Below, in pieces: positions 61,509-64,000 of a stretch of 64,000 nt of DNA; position 1 is the first letter of the stretch, and each line of letters begins with the position of its first letter. The notes under the pieces are model-generated. The model saw only the letters and a program-made list of their open reading frames with translations, was not told the origin of the DNA and did not search any database. Source of the stretch: Proteiniclasticum sp. (GTDB taxonomy: Bacteria > Bacillota > Clostridia > Clostridiales > Clostridiaceae); the NCBI RefSeq assembly GCF_003514505.1, contig NZ_DOPX01000014.1:62001-126000 (forward strand). The letters are read 5' to 3'. The position numbers and the translations under genes are program-made.

Positions 61509-62009
61509 ATGATTTCAAGAAAATATAAACTTTTTTTCTTCTCTCTATTAATTTTATCCACTATTCTTATTTCAGTAATCTTTGTTACTCAGGGACGATT
61601 TTTAATAACGAATACTAGTAGCATTTCAATAGAAGCTTTTGAAGTAGATTATCCAGTATATCTAGGAAATTCTCTCAACTGGACTGGTACTCTCAAACCT
61701 AGAATTGTTGATATAAAACTATTGGATAGTAACAAAGAAAAGATTGCTATTGGTAATACTCCTATTGAAGTATTTATTGTAGAAGATGGATATATCGGAG
61801 TAGTCACTGAAAATGATATCAGCACTAGCATAGACTTTTTTCCTACTTCGAACTATTTACTTTTAGATGACAACTTTAACATTGTCTTTAGGTTAGACTC
61901 AGACAGTGATAAACAGTTTTTAGAAAATATTACTGGTATATGGATTGATTTTTCTATTTTTGGAATAAACAAATCCAATGTTGTTGATATTAGTTTAATA
62001 GAGAATTAA
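61509..62009 (+). CDS. membrane-anchored protein of sigma-factor cassette
   Basis: 166 residues: one N-terminal membrane anchor or signal (about 8-28, F-F-F-S-L-L-I-L-S-T-I-L-I-S-V-I-F) and an extracellular beta-rich domain (about 35-165). GGAGG lies before the ATG. 39 bases after the large secreted protein gene, so probably co-transcribed. No homologue recognised; could anchor or chaperone the secreted partners. Confidence 0.7.
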   Translation: MISRKYKLFFFSLLILSTILISVIFVTQGRFLITNTSSISIEAFEVDYPVYLGNSLNWTGTLKPRIVDIKLLDSNKEKIAIGNTPIEVFIVEDGYIGVVTENDISTSIDFFPTSNYLLLDDNFNIVFRLDSDSDKQFLENITGIWIDFSIFGINKSNVVDISLIEN

Positions 62010-62544
62010 TTTCTAAGAAGGTAACTATCTATCAAATACCATGCGAATCCTTTTTTTTTACGTTAGCTTAGATTAATACAATCCTTAATACTCATTCAAC
62101 ACTTACTGTTGTATAATATAACTGACCATTACTTGAACGTGAGCAATCCGATGCATTACCCAGATATAATTACTAAGCGTTGGCAGTCAATAAAATAAAC
62201 CTGATATGTACCACAAATTGGTAGTTGTTGGCGGACAACATAACAAATCAGTCACTAAAGGAGATTTCTGAAACTGCGGTTTCTAAATCTCCTTTTAAAT
62301 TTACCCTAATCCAACTCAACATTTTCTTCACTTTTCGCGAGTTCGAATGCTCTCTTCATTTTCTTCATATGCCACCATCCTTTTTCTCCTACTGTTCTCA
62401 CTCTCTTTCATCAAGTCGCTTTCAAATCTTTTTGCACTCTAACACTCAATCATCCTCACATTTAAATCTTTTAGATGCTGATCAACACAATAGAGGCATA
62501 TAAAAAGAGAGCTACTCTAGTACCTCTCCAATCTTGAATCTCAG
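62010..62544. other. decayed region between sigma cassette and NADAR remnant
   Basis: 535 AT-rich bases. It holds a strong terminator hairpin at 62257-62296 and a minus-strand 20-codon frame (62306-62368, M-K-K-M-K-R-A-F-E-L-A-K) with a purine-rich upstream, too short to call. Otherwise nothing is seen. Confidence 0.5.
62257..62296. terminator. strong hairpin terminator
   Basis: AAAGGAGATTT/AAATCTCCTTT outer stem and GAAAC/GTTTC inner stem with TGCG loop; T-rich 3' flank. Confidence 0.7.
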
Positions 62545-62703
62545 TTATCCTGCTATATCCTCTAAACTTATATCATAGGTCTCATAGGTGTAATCATCCA
62601 ATCTCACCTCTACTAGATAATGCAGATTATCATAAACCTCAATGATTGTGGCTTGTTGACCTGTGTTGAGTATAGCTACGTCAAACTCTTTATAGTCTTT
62701 CAT
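62545..62703 (-). CDS. small protein paired with NADAR remnant, 52 residues
   Basis: Starts M-K-D-Y-K-E-F-D-V-A-I-L-N-T-G and continues as a small beta-barrel-like sequence (A-T-I-I-E-V-Y ... Y-L-V-E-V-R-L-D-D), resembling small DUF4926-type accessory proteins; that likeness is from memory. Its ATG lies inside the last codons of the NADAR fragment (14-base overlap), showing an operon. Intact in itself, though its partner is truncated. Confidence 0.55.
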   Translation of the reverse strand: MKDYKEFDVAILNTGQQATIIEVYDNLHYLVEVRLDDYTYETYDISLEDIAG

Positions 62704-63004
62704 CCCTTAACTCTTCCCTCACTTGCATGATGAGGTTTCCTAGCAAACTCAACCCTCGCCATTTATCCACATTAAACCTATTAGGGTCCTTCATCGATAA
62801 TCCAATGCCCCATACCTTATCGTGGACTGCACATTCAGCTAATATGGCATCTCCAGTACTCAATAGCTTCTCTTTGAGTTCTTCATCATCCCTAAACTTC
62901 GCTTTCAGTCCCTCATAAACTATCTGCTCTCTATTGGCTGTCCAGACTTCATCTTCGAAGCCTTTTACTTCCCGTCCTAATGCCTTGATACTTATTTCAG
63001 ACTC
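62690..63004 (-). pseudogene. NADAR-family protein, C-terminal fragment
   Basis: About 100 residues read F-E-D-E-V-W-T-A-N-R-E-Q-I-V-Y-E-G, K-F-R-D-D-E-E-L-K-E-K-L-L-S-T-G, D-K-V-W-G-I-G-L-S and W-R-G-L-S-L-L-G-N-L-I-M-Q-V-R, the second half of the NADAR (YbiA-like) fold. Family members hydrolyse ADP-ribosyl or riboflavin-pathway N-glycosidic bonds, some acting as DNA ADP-ribose removers in toxin systems. The N-terminal half is lost at the junction with the recombinase remnant near 63004. Confidence 0.75.
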
Positions 63005-63556
63005 TTAGCATACTCTGGCTGCCGTAAAAGTGAACTCCTAGCTCTGACATGGAAAGACATTAGCTTTATTGATCACTACATTGATATCTCTAAAACTGTT
63101 ACAACTGGAACGAATAACAAACTCATTATCCAGTCGCCTAAGACCACAAAAAGCAGTAGGCATGTCTACCTAGACGCAGAAACTATGAATATTCTTAGTA
63201 AGTGGAAAGAAGAATAAACAGAACTTCTAAATCTCTCCTCAATCAAGATTTCGAAAGACCAACTCCTCTTCCCTAATAAAAATAATAGCTACATTTATCC
63301 TCAGAAGGTCGGCCAAAAACTTGAGTCCATATGTAGCAGAATTGGTCTTAGGTATATTAGTCCTCATTGGTTCAGACACACCCATGTTTCACTTCTTAAC
63401 GAAGCAAGTACAGACTATAAAGAAATAAGCGAAAGAGTCGGTCATTCCAATATCAAACAAACCATGAATACATACGCTCATGTTTCTCCTCAAAAGCTAT
63501 TAGAGACAGCAAACACGTTTTCAGATTATATAAACTCTGCTGAATCAGACAAATAG
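63005..63556 (+). pseudogene. tyrosine recombinase (integrase), catalytic domain remnant
   Basis: 184 codons in one frame with a TAA at 63215-63217. Before it: L-A-Y-S-G-C-R-K-S-E-L-L-A-L-T-W (catalytic Arg I); after it: P-H-W-F-R-H-T-H (His-x-x-Arg), G-H-S-N (His/Trp III) and N-T-Y-A-H-V (catalytic Tyr). N-terminal arm and core-binding domains are absent. The nonsense codon and the truncation make it inactive. It ends 98 bases from the 3' end of tRNA-Ser, the normal place for the integrase of a tRNA-borne element. Confidence 0.85.
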
Positions 63557-63593
63557 TACAATGGCGTGGAAATGGCGTGCTTTTTGAATAAAC

Positions 63594-63641
63594 AAAAAAG
63601 GAAACCCTTGAAAGCATTATGCCTCAAGGGTTTCCTTTTTC
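63594..63641. terminator. bidirectional terminator next to tRNA-Ser(TGA)
   Basis: AAAAAGGAAACCCTTGA and TCAAGGGTTTCCTTTTT form a 17-bp stem with a 12-base loop; probably terminates tRNA-Ser transcription on the minus strand. Confidence 0.8.
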
Positions 63642-63654
63642 TCTAAATATCATA

Positions 63655-63745
63655 TGGCGGAGAGAGTGGGATTCGAACCCACGGTACCCGCAAAGGTACG
63701 CCGGTTTTCAAGACCGGTGCCTTAAACCAACTCGACCATCTCTCC
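63655..63745 (-). tRNA. tRNA-Ser (TGA)
   Basis: Class II tRNA: acceptor GGAGAGA/TCTCTCC, anticodon stem ACCGG/CCGGT region with loop CTTGAAA giving TGA, long variable arm, T-loop TTCGAAT, encoded G73-CCA. It lies 100 bases downstream of serS on the same strand. Confidence 0.93.
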
Positions 63746-63795
63746 ACGATCTAGCGACATTAGTTATTATAGCAATTATAGATTTGAGTGTCAAT

Positions 63796-63836
63796 GAAAA
63801 AATGAGAGGCTGCGTTAAGAAAAACACAGCCTCTCA
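63796..63836 (-). terminator. serS terminator
   Basis: GAGAGGCTG and CAGCCTCTC form a 9-bp stem; on the minus strand ATTTTTTC follows. Confidence 0.75.
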
Positions 63837-63844
63837 GACTTCAT

Positions 63845-64000
63845 TTACTTGATGAGCTCTTCACCCTTAAGATAAGGTCTTAGGGATTCTGGAATGGTCA
63901 CAGTTCCATCCTCATTCTGGAAGTTCTCAAGGATTGCCGCCATGGTTCTACCAATGGCAACACCTGAGCCATTCAGTGTATGCACAAACTGAGGCTTGTC
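63845..64000 (-). CDS. serS: seryl-tRNA synthetase, C-terminal end
   Basis: The last 51 codons are in the window: P-Q-F-V-H-T-L-N-G-S-G-V-A-I-G-R-T-M-A-A-I-L-E-N (motif 3 with the ATP-binding arginine of class II synthetases) and the closing I-P-E-S-L-R-P-Y-L. Charges tRNA-Ser, two of which are encoded in this window. The 5' part lies outside. Confidence 0.93.
   Translation of the reverse strand, partial: DKPQFVHTLNGSGVAIGRTMAAILENFQNEDGTVTIPESLRPYLKGEELIK

Noticed and set aside
1..64000. CRISPR arrays or complete insertion sequences
   Set aside because: No regularly spaced repeats and no intact transposase were seen; only an IS3 fragment at 48501-48660.

Overview
The window looks like a chromosome segment of a low-to-medium GC Gram-positive bacterium of the Clostridia type. 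The support is a T-box leader, AddAB in place of RecBCD, YhaM, a DegV protein, AdhE with a clostridial-type Rex box, strong AGGAGG-like ribosome binding sites with frequent TTG/GTG starts, and LexA/DinR-type SOS boxes. Species cannot be fixed from the sequence alone. Most of the window is ordinary core metabolism with short gaps and compact terminators. Four AT-richer patches break this pattern, and three of them abut tRNA genes.

Layout. 1-4.9 kb: end of a CNNM/CBS protein, then a trehalose operon (PTS transporter, trehalose-6-phosphate hydrolase, TreR) behind a promoter with two matching operators. 4.9-8.6 kb: tadA, psd, a patatin-like lipase, threonine aldolase and tRNA-Arg. 8.6-10.9 kb: a 2.3-kb island in the 3' end of tRNA-Arg, bounded by a perfect 34-bp repeat and carrying a two-gene cassette without an integrase. 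11-20.5 kb: MFS exporter, DegV, PepT, YhaM, CCA-adding enzyme, AEC transporter, and an SOS-box-controlled radical-SAM pair of predicted DNA repair role. 20.5-28.2 kb: a 53-residue ribbon-helix-helix-like protein and addA/addB. 28.4-38.7 kb: tRNA-Ser(GCT), GNAT, ribokinase, a T-box-controlled amino-acid ABC transporter, superoxide dismutase, S9 peptidase and adenine deaminase. 38.7-48.3 kb: DEAD-box helicase, DUF368 transporter, an unusual operon of DASS transporter plus separate condensation, adenylation and carrier proteins, and a secreted transglutaminase-like protein.

48.4-52.7 kb: a second island, lying between tRNA-Thr(CGT) and a diverged copy of its 3' half. It holds an IS3 transposase remnant and a large MacB-type ABC protein with a roughly 600-residue insert between its first and second membrane segments. 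52.8-57.7 kb: two tandem ThiM paralogues, one lacking the catalytic Cys, and adhE with a Rex-like box. 57.7-63.6 kb: a third AT-rich accessory region ending at tRNA-Ser(TGA). It has a truncated HipA-like kinase, a sigma/anti-sigma pair followed by three secreted or membrane proteins of unknown function, a truncated NADAR gene with a small partner, and a nonsense-broken tyrosine recombinase facing the tRNA. The window ends inside serS.

The candidates for undescribed systems are: the two-gene cassette in tRNA-Arg (a four-helix membrane protein and a cytosolic partner, possibly anti-phage); the stand-alone C/A/carrier operon, which resembles DltA/DltC but has a condensation protein and no DltB or DltD; and the sigma-factor cassette of secreted proteins.
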